Of a DNA stretch of 64,000 nucleotides, positions 15,670-23,244 are shown piece by piece (within the stretch, counting starts at the first letter, position 1; the number at the start of each line of letters is the position of its first letter). The DNA is from Oscillospiraceae bacterium (GTDB taxonomy: Bacteria > Bacillota > Clostridia > Oscillospirales > Acutalibacteraceae): the NCBI GenBank assembly GCA_031271865.1, contig JAISUW010000054.1, positions 1 to 64,000 of the forward strand, given 5' to 3'. The translations under genes and the position numbers were made by a program. The notes beneath the pieces were generated by a model that was given only the letters and a program-made list of their open reading frames with translations, was not told the DNA's origin and ran no database searches.

Positions 15670-17253
15670 ATGGATGCTTACAACGTGGTGATTGTCGGTT
15701 CCGGTTTGGCGGGACTCTATGCCGCTCTGCATTTTGCCGATACGGATTTGTCCGTCTTGGTACTGTCGAAGCTGGCAGCCGGAGACTCCGGCTCCAGTCT
15801 GGCGCAGGGCGGTGTGGCGGCGGTTCTGGAGGAGGACGGCGAAAACGACGGCGAGTGCACCACAGCCGCGGGCAACACAGAGGACAGCTTCCGTCTGCAC
15901 TACCATGATACCTTGGTCGCGGGGCACTACCTCAATAACCCCGATGCTGTCAAAACATTAGTCGCAGAGGGTCCGGCGGATGTGCGCCGCGTCATGGCGC
16001 TCGGTGTGGAGTTTGACCGCGACGAAAGCGGTGCCTTGCTGAAAACATTGGAGGGCGGGCACTCTGCCCGCCGCATCGTCCACCACGCCGACCAAACCGG
16101 TAAGGAGATGGTGGATAAGCTCGTCCCGCAGGTGAAAGCGCTCCCGAACGTGGTGTTCCTTGAGAATGCGACGTGCCTTTCTGCGCAGCGCGCAGATGCC
16201 CGGCAGCACGCAGCGGAGGAAACGGCAGGGTTTGTCCTGCGCGTTTTCCGGCAACGGACGGTTACAGATATATTCGCAGAGAACCTCCTGCTCTGCACCG
16301 GCGGCATCGGGCAGGTCTATGCCTACACAACCAACCCGAAGGTATCCACCGGCGACGGCATTCGGCTGGCTTATGAGCTGGGCGCGGAAATCCGCGACAT
16401 CAGCTATGTGCAGTTCCATCCCACGGCTTTCCGTGCCGAGGCGGAAGGGGAGCAGTTCCTCATCAGCGAGGCTGTGCGCGGAGAAGGCGCGTATCTGCGC
16501 AATGCTGATGGTGAGCGCTTCATGGAGCGCTATGACCCAAGGCTTGAGCTTGCCCCGCGGGATGTGGTTTCCCGCGCCATCTTAGAGGAGGAGAAGCGGG
16601 TCGGTTCGGACAGATTCTATCTGGATATCCGCCGCAAAGGCAAAGCATACTTGCAGGGTCGCTTCCCCGCCATCTATGCCGCCTGTGCCGCCGCCGGGGT
16701 TTACATGGAGAACGATTGCATCCCGGTCTACCCCTGCCAGCACTACCTGATGGGCGGCATCCATGTTGACTTGGAGGGCAGAACCAATGTGCCGCACCTA
16801 TACGCAGCCGGGGAATGCGCCCATACCGGTCTGCACGGCGGCAACCGCTTGGCCTCCAATTCCTTGCCCGAAGCGCTGGTATTCTCCCGCCGGGCGGCGG
16901 TACGGATGCAAAGCGGGGGCTTGGAGCCGCTGTCCGCATCAATGCCCCCTGTCCCCCCACCGGCAAGCCAACCGGAAGCGGGCGCAGACTTCGCAGCCCT
17001 CCGAGCAACGGTCCGTGCCACGATGCAGAAAGCCTACTTCGTAGACCCGGACGATGCGTACCTCCCCATAGCGGCCAAAGAGATGAAAGCCATCTACCAA
17101 ACCCTGCGCCAAACCCTCCCGCAAACCCCGGAAGAGGCCGAAACGCACTCCTTGGCCTGCGTCGCGATGCTCGTGCTGGAGGATGCCATCTATAAGCGCA
17201 CGGAGGACCTCATCCACATCCAAGCCGCCGAAACGAGCGCGAAAAACACTTGA
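15670..17253 (+). CDS. nadB: L-aspartate oxidase
   Basis: A flavoprotein that oxidises L-aspartate to iminoaspartate, the first step of de novo NAD synthesis. It has the FAD-binding GSGLAGLYAA near residue 10, SSLAQGGVAAV, the active-site region QFHPTAF and the C-terminal flavin motif GECAHTGLHGGNRLASNSLPEA. It has 527 residues from ATG 15670; GTG 15649 is an alternative. Its usual partners nadA and nadC are not adjacent. Its TGA stop is part of the -35 hexamer of the downstream tRNA promoter. Confidence 0.94.
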   Translation: MDAYNVVIVGSGLAGLYAALHFADTDLSVLVLSKLAAGDSGSSLAQGGVAAVLEEDGENDGECTTAAGNTEDSFRLHYHDTLVAGHYLNNPDAVKTLVAEGPADVRRVMALGVEFDRDESGALLKTLEGGHSARRIVHHADQTGKEMVDKLVPQVKALPNVVFLENATCLSAQRADARQHAAEETAGFVLRVFRQRTVTDIFAENLLLCTGGIGQVYAYTTNPKVSTGDGIRLAYELGAEIRDISYVQFHPTAFRAEAEGEQFLISEAVRGEGAYLRNADGERFMERYDPRLELAPRDVVSRAILEEEKRVGSDRFYLDIRRKGKAYLQGRFPAIYAACAAAGVYMENDCIPVYPCQHYLMGGIHVDLEGRTNVPHLYAAGECAHTGLHGGNRLASNSLPEALVFSRRAAVRMQSGGLEPLSASMPPVPPPASQPEAGADFAALRATVRATMQKAYFVDPDDAYLPIAAKEMKAIYQTLRQTLPQTPEEAETHSLACVAMLVLEDAIYKRTEDLIHIQAAETSAKNT

Positions 17254-17278
17254 CAATCCGCACCGAATGTGATAGAAT
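17250..17278 (+). promoter_or_regulatory. Promoter of tRNA-Arg, overlapping the nadB stop
   Basis: TTGACA (17250-17255) and TAGAAT (17273-17278) with a 17-nt spacer. The nadB stop TGA is 17251-17253, inside the -35 hexamer. Confidence 0.8.
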
Positions 17279-17312
17279 ATAGCACAGGGCATACCAAGTG
17301 CCTTGTTCATAT

Positions 17313-17389
17313 CCGCCCGTAGCGAAGTTGGATATCGCAGCAGATTCCGATTCTGAAGGCCGGGGGTTCGAATCCCTCCGGGCGGACCA
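17313..17389 (+). tRNA. tRNA-Arg (anticodon CCG)
   Basis: A full cloverleaf can be drawn. The acceptor CCGCCCG pairs perfectly with CGGGCGG, followed by discriminator A and an encoded CCA. The D stem is GCGA/TCGC. The anticodon stem is GCAGA/TCTGA with one outer mismatch, and the loop TTCCGAT gives anticodon CCG (17347-17349). The T arm is GGGGG-TTCGAAT-CCCTC. CCG reads the CGG arginine codon. Confidence 0.95.
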
Positions 17390-17413
17390 AATTTTTCGGA
17401 TGAGAAATATAGC

Positions 17414-17433
17414 AAAAGCCCGCCGGGCTTTTT
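17414..17433 (+). terminator. Terminator after tRNA-Arg
   Basis: AAAAGCCC-GCC-GGGCTTTTT, a short stem with a T-tract, 25 nt after the tRNA CCA end. Confidence 0.8.
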
Positions 17434-17481
17434 CTGTTCCGTATAGATTTCAGCAGAAAGCAACCAAGGAGAATCCAAGCC

Positions 17482-18306
17482 ATGCTCATATCCCCCGCAG
17501 CGCTTCTCCCGCAGGCAGCCAAGGAAGGGAGAATTATCCCCGCATTCAATGCCGGAAACATGGAGATGGTCGCGGGCATTGTCCGCGCGGTCGAGGAAGC
17601 GCAGGCACCGGTGATACTGCAAATCGCCGAGAAGCGCCTTGCCGCCTCGCCGCTGCACCTGCTGGCGCCGATGCTTCTTGAGGCCGCGAAGGTGGCCGCA
17701 ATCCCCATAGCCGTACAGCTGGACCATGGGGAGAGCAGAGAAATTATAGACAGAGCGGTCGCCTACGGTTTCACCGGGATTATGTATGACGGCTCCGCGC
17801 TGCCGTTGGAAGACAACATCCGCAACACGGCCGCATTGCGGGCGGCCTACCCGGAAGTTTGGCTGGAGGGGGAGATCGGCGTTCTCTCCGGCAATGAGGG
17901 CGGCGGGGAGATGCAAGCCCTCTGCGCCGACCCGGCACAGGCGGAGCAGTTTGTCCGGGAGAGCAAAGCCGACTGCCTCGCCGCCGCCATCGGAAACGCC
18001 CACGGCTTCTATAAAGGCAGGCCCAAACTCAACTTTGCTGTCTTGGAGGAAATCCGCCGCCGCACGGATGTGCCGTTGGTTCTCCACGGCGGCACGGGCA
18101 TCCCAGAGGAAGACTTGGCCAAGGCGGTTCGCCTCGGGGTTTGCAAAGTGAACATAGCCACGGCCGGCTTCCATGCTTTATACACAGCGGCTGTCCAAAA
18201 TGCGGGTGCCGATTACTTCACGCTGACAGCGGCGATGCAGAACGCCGTCTATCAGAACACCAAGCAGCACATCGCGATGTTTCGCCGCTGCGCAGCAGCG
18301 GCATAA
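17482..18306 (+). CDS. Class II fructose-bisphosphate aldolase family protein
   Basis: A 274-residue zinc-dependent ketose-bisphosphate aldolase. Seen are the catalytic/zinc segment VQLDHGES near residue 78, a GEIG(V)LSG segment, AAAIGNAHGFYKG with a zinc-ligand histidine, and the phosphate-binding HGGTGIPEEDL and KVNIAT. It could be FbaA, or a tagatose/ketose-bisphosphate aldolase such as GatY/KbaY, which has the same motifs; the sequence alone does not decide. ATG 17482 has an AAGGAG site. It lies directly after the tRNA gene. Confidence 0.9.
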   Translation: MLISPAALLPQAAKEGRIIPAFNAGNMEMVAGIVRAVEEAQAPVILQIAEKRLAASPLHLLAPMLLEAAKVAAIPIAVQLDHGESREIIDRAVAYGFTGIMYDGSALPLEDNIRNTAALRAAYPEVWLEGEIGVLSGNEGGGEMQALCADPAQAEQFVRESKADCLAAAIGNAHGFYKGRPKLNFAVLEEIRRRTDVPLVLHGGTGIPEEDLAKAVRLGVCKVNIATAGFHALYTAAVQNAGADYFTLTAAMQNAVYQNTKQHIAMFRRCAAAA

Positions 18307-18310
18307 AAGC

Positions 18311-18334
18311 AAAGCCTGCCGGCGGGCAGGCTTT
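18311..18334. terminator. Hairpin between aldolase and coat-like gene
   Basis: AAAGCCTGCC-GGC-GGGCAGGCTTT, a strong stem between convergent genes. T-rich arms on both sides suggest a bidirectional terminator. Confidence 0.7.
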
Positions 18335-18357
18335 GAATGGCAGGCAGAAAGCCGGAA

Positions 18358-18927
18358 TCACTCCGTTGCCGTTTCCGTTTCCGGGTTAAATACTTCCTCA
18401 AACAATTCGGCATCCCGCTCGAAATCCGCCGTATGCTTCAGGTAGGCCTCCGCCACGAGTTTGGAGAGCGCCTCTAGGGAAGTTCCGGTAACGCCGGTGC
18501 TCCCGGCAGCGGCGGCGGCCGCCGTCGGGGCGGCGGCACCGGTCACACCGTACGGCCGCGGATAGCGGTACTGCGGCGGGCAGCACCCGCAGCCCCAACC
18601 GCCCCAGCCGTGCTGCGGCGCGCAGCCGGGCTGACAAGCCGGCGGCGGCGGCGGGCAGAACCATGGGTTCGCGTTGTAATACCCACCCCAAGGCAGGCAA
18701 GGGTTACAGCCGCACCCGCAGCAGAACTTCGGCGGGACGCCTAAGCCCGTATCCGGGTCATACTCGACCCACACATCCTCACATAAGAACTCGTGTACCT
18801 GCCGCACGCGGGTTTGGTCTTGCGCGTTGGGCCCCCATGCACAGCGCCCCATCGGGTTGCAGGGGCCTCCGCCGTACCAGGTTTCGCCATAGCAGTGACA
18901 ACCGCAATGTTGGTTTTCCGGTGGCAT
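18358..18927 (-). CDS. Cys/Gly/Pro-rich protein, possible spore-coat or surface protein
   Basis: A 189-residue protein with no recognised family. It opens with a His/Cys-rich stretch (CGCHCYGETWYGGGPCNP), followed by a charged segment with VHEFLCEDVWVEYDPDTG. Next is a Cys/Gly/Pro/aromatic-rich region (CCGCGCNPCLPWGGYY, CPPPPPACQPGC) and an Ala-rich linker with short G-V-T-G repeats. A helical acidic tail closes it. ATG 18927 follows AAAGGAG. It sits 73 nt downstream of a larger protein of the same style and is probably co-transcribed. Such composition fits an outer coat or exosporium protein, but that is inference. Confidence 0.6.
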   Translation of the reverse strand: MPPENQHCGCHCYGETWYGGGPCNPMGRCAWGPNAQDQTRVRQVHEFLCEDVWVEYDPDTGLGVPPKFCCGCGCNPCLPWGGYYNANPWFCPPPPPACQPGCAPQHGWGGWGCGCCPPQYRYPRPYGVTGAAAPTAAAAAAGSTGVTGTSLEALSKLVAEAYLKHTADFERDAELFEEVFNPETETATE

Positions 18928-19000
18928 ATATGTTTCGCTCCTTTAGGTTTATTAGCCTGTCTGCCGGGCTCTGTCCCGGTCAAGTAGGCAGCGGCGCAGC

Positions 19001-20320
19001 CTAGCGCCGTTCGCTCAGAAGGGCACCCAGTTCCTTGAGTGCCAACTCCGCCGCCTCCTCCACGGAAATCTCGGGGCAAGCCGGGCAGGGCGGGCAAACG
19101 GCAGCGGCGGCATTCTCATTTTGCCGCAGGATGGCGGCCGCATCCTCCGGGTAGACGCAGCGCGGCTGCGGTCCGTTGGGATTCGGCGGCGGATAGACGG
19201 CGGGAATCGGGCTGACAGGCACCTCCCCAACGCGGGTTTGCTTCGGCGGGGGGGGTGGCGTTTCAACTTTGAAAACGGTCGGCGTATTGACTTGGATGAC
19301 GCCCTTATCGGCACTTGCGGCCGCAGAAGCAACAGCGGCGGCTGTCGGCACGGCAGGTGCGCTCAGCGTCGCCCCGCCGGCGGCAAAGGGCAGCAGAACA
19401 AACGGTCCGCTGTGGTCGCAGTAGACAGGGTAGGCCATTCCCTGCGCATCCGGCGGCGGCGGCGCAGGCTCACAGCAAGCCCCGCAGCCGTATCCGCAGC
19501 CGGGAGCGCCGCAAAGCGGCGGGGGCGCCCCTGTAGGGGCGGGCGGCGGCGCGGCCTCGCAAGTGCCGCAGCACCCGCAGCCGCCGGCTTGCCCGGGCGC
19601 TATGACGAGCGGCAGGTTCGGGTGCCCAAGTCCATGCCGGCACTTGTCGGCGCAGTCGTCGGCATACCACTGCCCTTCCAGGGAATCCACATGGTACGGC
19701 ACCCACTGCTGCGTTTCCTCGCAGAAGAAGAGTTCAATCAAGAAGTCGTCGGCGTAGAGCGCCTGCACGGTCTCCCCGGGTTTGGGCATACGGTTGCAGC
19801 AGCTATTGCAGCCGCCGATGCCATAGGTCTCCTCGCGCTCCCTGGTTTCGGCGAGGCGTTCGGTGGCGGTGGTTTGCAGGGTGGCGGCGGAGGTTTGGTA
19901 AGGTTGGAGTCTGCCGTAGCCGCTGTCCGCTGCGGCGTGTGCGGCGCGGATGGCGGCGCGCTTTTTCTCCAATTCCGCAAGGAGCAGGGACTTCCCCGCG
20001 GCCTCCCGTGTCCCGGAGCCGCCGCTGCTCCCGCCGGACGCGCCGGTGGAGCCGGTGGAACCCGTGGCGCCGGTCGCGCCGCAGCACGGGCCGCGGCACT
20101 CTACCCCTTCGGGGCAAATGCAGCCGGTCGGACCCATCTTGCAGCACGGACCGCACGGACCGCCGCCCCACGGTCCCCAAGGCGAGCCGCAACCCGGTCC
20201 CACCGGCCGACCGTTAACCGTGGTACTGGACTGACTGAAAAAGAAGCCGGGGAACCCGAAGCCGCCGGGACCGCAGCCCCAAGGGCCGCCCGCGCCCGGC
20301 CATGCATAAGGCGATGGCAT
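19001..20320 (-). CDS. Large Cys/Gly/Pro-rich protein with collagen-like repeats
   Basis: A 439-residue protein without a signal peptide. Its parts are: a Gly/Pro/Trp/Cys head (GPWGGGPCGPCCKMGPTGC); collagen-like G-x-T triplets (GATGATGSTGSTGASG) as in BclA-type exosporium proteins; a helical segment; and CNSCCNRMPKPGE. Next is a folded-looking part (ALYADDFLIELFFCEETQQW), then Cys clusters (GGCGCCGTC) and proline runs. A C-terminal helix closes it. The ORF track starts at 20428; ATG 20320 with a G-run ribosome binding site is better. A sigma-K-like promoter lies about 60 nt upstream. A coat or exosporium role is inferred. Confidence 0.6.
   Translation of the reverse strand: MPSPYAWPGAGGPWGCGPGGFGFPGFFFSQSSTTVNGRPVGPGCGSPWGPWGGGPCGPCCKMGPTGCICPEGVECRGPCCGATGATGSTGSTGASGGSSGGSGTREAAGKSLLLAELEKKRAAIRAAHAAADSGYGRLQPYQTSAATLQTTATERLAETREREETYGIGGCNSCCNRMPKPGETVQALYADDFLIELFFCEETQQWVPYHVDSLEGQWYADDCADKCRHGLGHPNLPLVIAPGQAGGCGCCGTCEAAPPPAPTGAPPPLCGAPGCGYGCGACCEPAPPPPDAQGMAYPVYCDHSGPFVLLPFAAGGATLSAPAVPTAAAVASAAASADKGVIQVNTPTVFKVETPPPPPKQTRVGEVPVSPIPAVYPPPNPNGPQPRCVYPEDAAAILRQNENAAAAVCPPCPACPEISVEEAAELALKELGALLSERR
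19526..19541. repeat. Palindromic CGCCCCTGTAGGGGCG element inside the coat-like gene
   Basis: A near-perfect 7-bp inverted repeat. Read on the coding (minus) strand it encodes A-P-T-G-A-P, the same frame and near-same peptide as related elements in the J-like gene and the rRNA methyltransferase gene. Confidence 0.75.
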
Positions 20321-20382
20321 ATGTACTACCCCCAATAGCGTGAGTTGCCGGATACAAAGAGGTACAAAGCATACCTCTGTTT

Positions 20383-20410
20383 CATGATATGCACCCGTGA
20401 ACCAAATGGT
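20383..20410 (-). promoter_or_regulatory. Possible sigma-K-type promoter of the coat-like operon
   Basis: On the minus strand, cACCa is followed after 16 nt by CATATCATG, close to the sigma-K consensus (AC-16-CATAnnnTA). It lies about 60 nt before the start at 20320. Between it and the gene is an inverted repeat AGAGGTA/TACCTCT (20358-20378). This is weak evidence by itself. Confidence 0.4.
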
Positions 20411-20448
20411 GAGGGCGATTGCGTACACACAAATTTAACAAAATAAGC

Positions 20449-20454
20449 TATAAT
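20449..20454 (+). promoter_or_regulatory. Likely -10 element of the DUF3987-like gene
   Basis: TATAAT in an AT-rich stretch 146 nt before the start codon. No convincing -35 is visible at the right spacing. Confidence 0.45.
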
Positions 20455-20524
20455 AGTTCACAAAAATAGTATATACTGGAAATTAGAAAGAGGGAAACAG
20501 CCGGCAGCCGACTGTACCCCGAAA

Positions 20525-20556
20525 ACAACCACCGAACAGGCAGGTGGCTGTTTTTT
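20525..20556 (+). terminator. Intrinsic terminator inside the leader of the DUF3987-like gene
   Basis: ACAACCACC pairs with GGTGGCTGT with one mismatch (loop of 9 nt) and is followed by six T residues. It lies between the likely promoter (20449) and the start codon (20600). An upstream hairpin near 20498-20516 (ACAGCCGG/CCGACTGT) could be an alternative pairing partner. This suggests attenuation. Confidence 0.65.
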
Positions 20557-20599
20557 CTTCACCGATTTTACAGGATGTCCGACCGGAAAGGAGCAAAGG

Positions 20600-21973
20600 A
20601 TGGGTAACTATGATGATTGGTATGAGCGTATCCTCCGCGCACTCGGCACATCGCCCGCCGGCGCAGGTTTGAAGCCGCCGGGGAGCAAAACTTACTTTGC
20701 GCCCTTGTGCCCCCTGCAACCGCCGCGGGAGAATCCGCTCCCGCCGAATCCGCTGTGGCTCCCCGCGCCGCTCGCCGCTTTTGCCGCGGGACTGACGCAA
20801 AGCCTCCAAGTCCCGCCGGATATGCCGGTGCTGCTTCTCCTCAGCCTCTTGGCGGCCTGCATGCGCCGAAAGTACACCCTGTGCGTGCGCGGCGGCTGGC
20901 AAGAAGAGCTCTCGCTCTATACCGTCTGCATTCTCCCGCCGGCGGAGCGCAAATCCGCCGCTTTCTCCGCTGTTTACTCTCCTTTTGTGCGCTTGCAGCA
21001 CGAGATGGGCATGAGCTTCTCCGCAGATGATGTGACACCCGAAAAGCTCGCGGAAATGCTCTCTAAGCGCGGTCCGTTGTACATAGCCTCCGCAGAGGGC
21101 GGTGTCTTCGAAGCCATGTACGGCCGCTACGGCGCCTCCCCCGAGGTCTATCTCAAAGCGCATGACGGCGATCCCATCCGCGTGGACCGCATCGGGCGGG
21201 AGGCAGTCTACTGCCCGCGCCCGGGTTTGTCCATAGCCGTCTGCGCCCAGCCGCAATTTATGCAGGAGGTCATCCAAAACCCCGCCTTGCGCGGCAGAGG
21301 ATTAATCGGCCGCTTCCTTTATGCCGCGCCGCCGCGCCGCACGGCCCCGCGCCGCACCGACCCGCCGCCGCTTGCAGCGGAAGTCTCTGCGGCATACGAG
21401 CAGTTTCTGCGCCGGCTCTTGGAAGACACGCTCCCGCCGGATTCTGCGCCCGGTGCGCAGGAACTTCTTCCGCTGTGCTTTTCCGCGGAAGCCTATGCGC
21501 TGCTGGTGTCCTTCGCGGACGAGACAGAGCTTGCCCTACTGGACGAGCTGGAACCCATCGGTGACTGGGCGGGGAAACTCGTCGGCAAAACCGCCCGCAT
21601 CGCTGCCCTCCTGCACAGTGCCGACTGTATTCGCCAAGGCATTTCCCCGCAAACCGAAATCACCGCGCATTGGACGCAAAACGCCATAGCCTTGGCGCGG
21701 GTATTCACCACCCATGCGCAAAATGTCTTGGGCGAGGCCTTCTGCGCCGAGCGCGAAGCTCTCAACCTCTGCGAAAAACTGCGGCACCAAGGCTTCCCCA
21801 CCCTGCCCCTGTCTGATCTGAAAAAGCAAATCCCCTACGCTCTGCGCGCCGCGCCCGAACACACGGCCGCCATTCTCCGTACACTTACCGACAACGGCTA
21901 TCTCGCCGTTTATGAGCAAGGCGATGTGACCGTAGCGGAATGGAACCCGCTTCTGTCCGATACAAACCCATAG
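20600..21973 (+). CDS. DUF3987 (YfjI-like) family protein
   Basis: A 457-residue protein resembling DUF3987/YfjI proteins, which occur in phages, plasmids and integrated elements and are related to primase-helicase ATPases. The conserved opening (LPPNPLWLPAPLAAFAAGL then MPVLLLLSLLAACMRRKY) is followed by ERKSAAFSAVYSPF, the place of the degenerate P-loop. Then come IASAEGGVFEAMYGRY and a GLIGRFLY motif. ATG 20600 has a GGAG site. The usual N-terminal primase domain is absent. Base composition is visibly richer in GC than the flanking housekeeping genes. Possible prophage or plasmid relic. Confidence 0.7.
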   Translation: MGNYDDWYERILRALGTSPAGAGLKPPGSKTYFAPLCPLQPPRENPLPPNPLWLPAPLAAFAAGLTQSLQVPPDMPVLLLLSLLAACMRRKYTLCVRGGWQEELSLYTVCILPPAERKSAAFSAVYSPFVRLQHEMGMSFSADDVTPEKLAEMLSKRGPLYIASAEGGVFEAMYGRYGASPEVYLKAHDGDPIRVDRIGREAVYCPRPGLSIAVCAQPQFMQEVIQNPALRGRGLIGRFLYAAPPRRTAPRRTDPPPLAAEVSAAYEQFLRRLLEDTLPPDSAPGAQELLPLCFSAEAYALLVSFADETELALLDELEPIGDWAGKLVGKTARIAALLHSADCIRQGISPQTEITAHWTQNAIALARVFTTHAQNVLGEAFCAEREALNLCEKLRHQGFPTLPLSDLKKQIPYALRAAPEHTAAILRTLTDNGYLAVYEQGDVTVAEWNPLLSDTNP

Positions 21974-22043
21974 GAAAGCCGACCGCCGCGCCGCAGCCGT
22001 TTATAAATACTGCCCATTGTCAATCCTAGAGGAGGAACCCGCC

Positions 22044-22715
22044 ATGGCAAGCCAACCGACCAAGCTCCGTATTACCCCGAACCGCCGCTACTATCTGAAC
22101 TACTTTACGCCCGAAGAACAAACGCAACTCATCGCCATGCTCGAGCAATACAGCCTCGACGGCATCTTCCCTGAAATCGAAGACTCCATGACGCACATGG
22201 CCTTCGGTGCCATTGCCAAGAGCATAGACACCGCAAAGAAGCGTGCGGCAACCCGCGCCGCGAAGCTGGAAGCCGCTGCCGCCGCAGCGAAAGCCGCCGC
22301 CGAGCCGGAAGCATCCGCACCCGAAACAAAAGCCGCCGCCGCCGAACCGCCGGCAGCAGCCGAAACGAAAGCCGCCGCCGCAGAGTCGCCGGCAGCAGCA
22401 GTCGAAACAAGCCCCGCCGCCGAGCAAGAAACCGCAGAGAGCGATGCCGAAACGCAGCGCATCATCCAAGACTTCCTGCGCTTCTACTGCGAATTCCCGT
22501 TCAAGCGAAGCAGCAAGCTCAGCCGACCGAAAGCTATGCAGCTTTGGCTGGATTTGGGGATGAACTTGGTACCGATAGACGATGTCATCGAAGCCTTACG
22601 CCGCGACATGACCGGCAGGGTCTTCAAAACGGACGCCCCGGATATGCGCACTTGGCTCCTGCGCGAGCAATGGCTTCCCGAAACGGCGCGGTTGGGCGCG
22701 TATCGGTGTGCATAG
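22044..22715 (+). CDS. DUF6291-like protein with Ala/Glu-rich linker
   Basis: A 223-residue protein. Residues 8-70 resemble the phage DUF6291 domain: a YYLNYFTPEEQTQLIAMLEQ helix, then YSLDGIFPEIEDSMTHMAF and AIAKSIDTAKKRA. A low-complexity Ala/Glu/Pro/Lys linker of about 75 residues follows, built from repeats such as ETKAAAAE. A C-terminal globular part (about residues 145-223) is not recognised. ATG 22044 follows AGAGGAGG. It lies 70 nt after the DUF3987-like gene, and the pair recalls phage replication modules. Function unknown. Confidence 0.55.
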   Translation: MASQPTKLRITPNRRYYLNYFTPEEQTQLIAMLEQYSLDGIFPEIEDSMTHMAFGAIAKSIDTAKKRAATRAAKLEAAAAAAKAAAEPEASAPETKAAAAEPPAAAETKAAAAESPAAAVETSPAAEQETAESDAETQRIIQDFLRFYCEFPFKRSSKLSRPKAMQLWLDLGMNLVPIDDVIEALRRDMTGRVFKTDAPDMRTWLLREQWLPETARLGAYRCA

Positions 22716-22735
22716 CTGCCGATGCGGGGCAAGCC

Positions 22736-23035
22736 TCACTCGGCAATACAGTTCTCATAGAGCGTTTCCGGTGCGAAATCAATCGCGCTGGATGACCATG
22801 CTGCCCCGGCAGGTTTTCGCCACACAACCGTTTCCCCGTCCGCAGTGACCTGGGAGAATACATCTATGTCTTTCAAGGGAGAAAAGAAAGGCTGTGTTAG
22901 GTATGGGGTAAAGTCAAACACACCGGCTTTACCATCCTCGAACGTGAGCCGGTGCTTATAACCGTCGAGCACAGCAATCTCCCGAACACAGTAATATGGC
23001 CGGTAAGGAGCACGATGCTTTTTTGATTTCAACAT
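22736..23035 (-). CDS. DUF2442 domain protein
   Basis: A 99-residue protein with the DUF2442 pattern: YKHRLTFEDGKAGVFDFTPYL, then FFSPLKDIDVFSQV, then VVWRKPAGA and APETLYENC. DUF2442 genes are often next to DUF4160 genes in a small two-gene unit of possible toxin-antitoxin or accessory type. Here no intact DUF4160 gene is present. ATG 23035 follows AAAGGATTG. It has its own promoter and a roughly 95-nt leader. Confidence 0.8.
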   Translation of the reverse strand: MLKSKKHRAPYRPYYCVREIAVLDGYKHRLTFEDGKAGVFDFTPYLTQPFFSPLKDIDVFSQVTADGETVVWRKPAGAAWSSSAIDFAPETLYENCIAE

Positions 23036-23133
23036 AATACCAATCCTTTCATGGATTCAGCTCTACCCATTTCATGAAGAATACAGCTTGATTGCGAAGG
23101 ATGATGGCTTGCGCTTGTTCTCTGTGAAGTAAT

Positions 23134-23162
23134 AGTATACCGTATTTCCCAACAAAAGTCAA
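23134..23162 (-). promoter_or_regulatory. Promoter of the DUF2442 gene
   Basis: Minus-strand TTGACT and TATACT with a 17-nt spacer. The leader contains an 8-codon ORF (MKWVELNP) that ends just before the DUF2442 ribosome binding site. Confidence 0.7.
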
Positions 23163-23194
23163 GACGCAAGTAATAAGAAGATCTTATAAATAGG

Positions 23195-23228
23195 CGGCAG
23201 CCCCCGCAAGTGGGGGCTGCCGTTTTTT
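23195..23228 (+). terminator. Strong intrinsic terminator, rightward
   Basis: CGGCAGCCCCC pairs perfectly with GGGGGCTGCCG (11 bp, 6-nt loop), followed by TTTTTT on the plus strand. The flanking genes are leftward. It could stop read-through from the DUF3987/DUF6291 genes and also act as the downstream hairpin of the leftward transporter gene. Confidence 0.8.
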
Positions 23229-23244
23229 ATGATACAAAAGGGAT

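Noticed and set aside
19121-20338. 405-codon plus-strand ORF rich in Arg, Gly and Ala
   Set aside because: Antisense to the coat-like gene; composition follows from its GC-rich codons. The minus-strand frame has Cys clusters, collagen triplets and a ribosome binding site.
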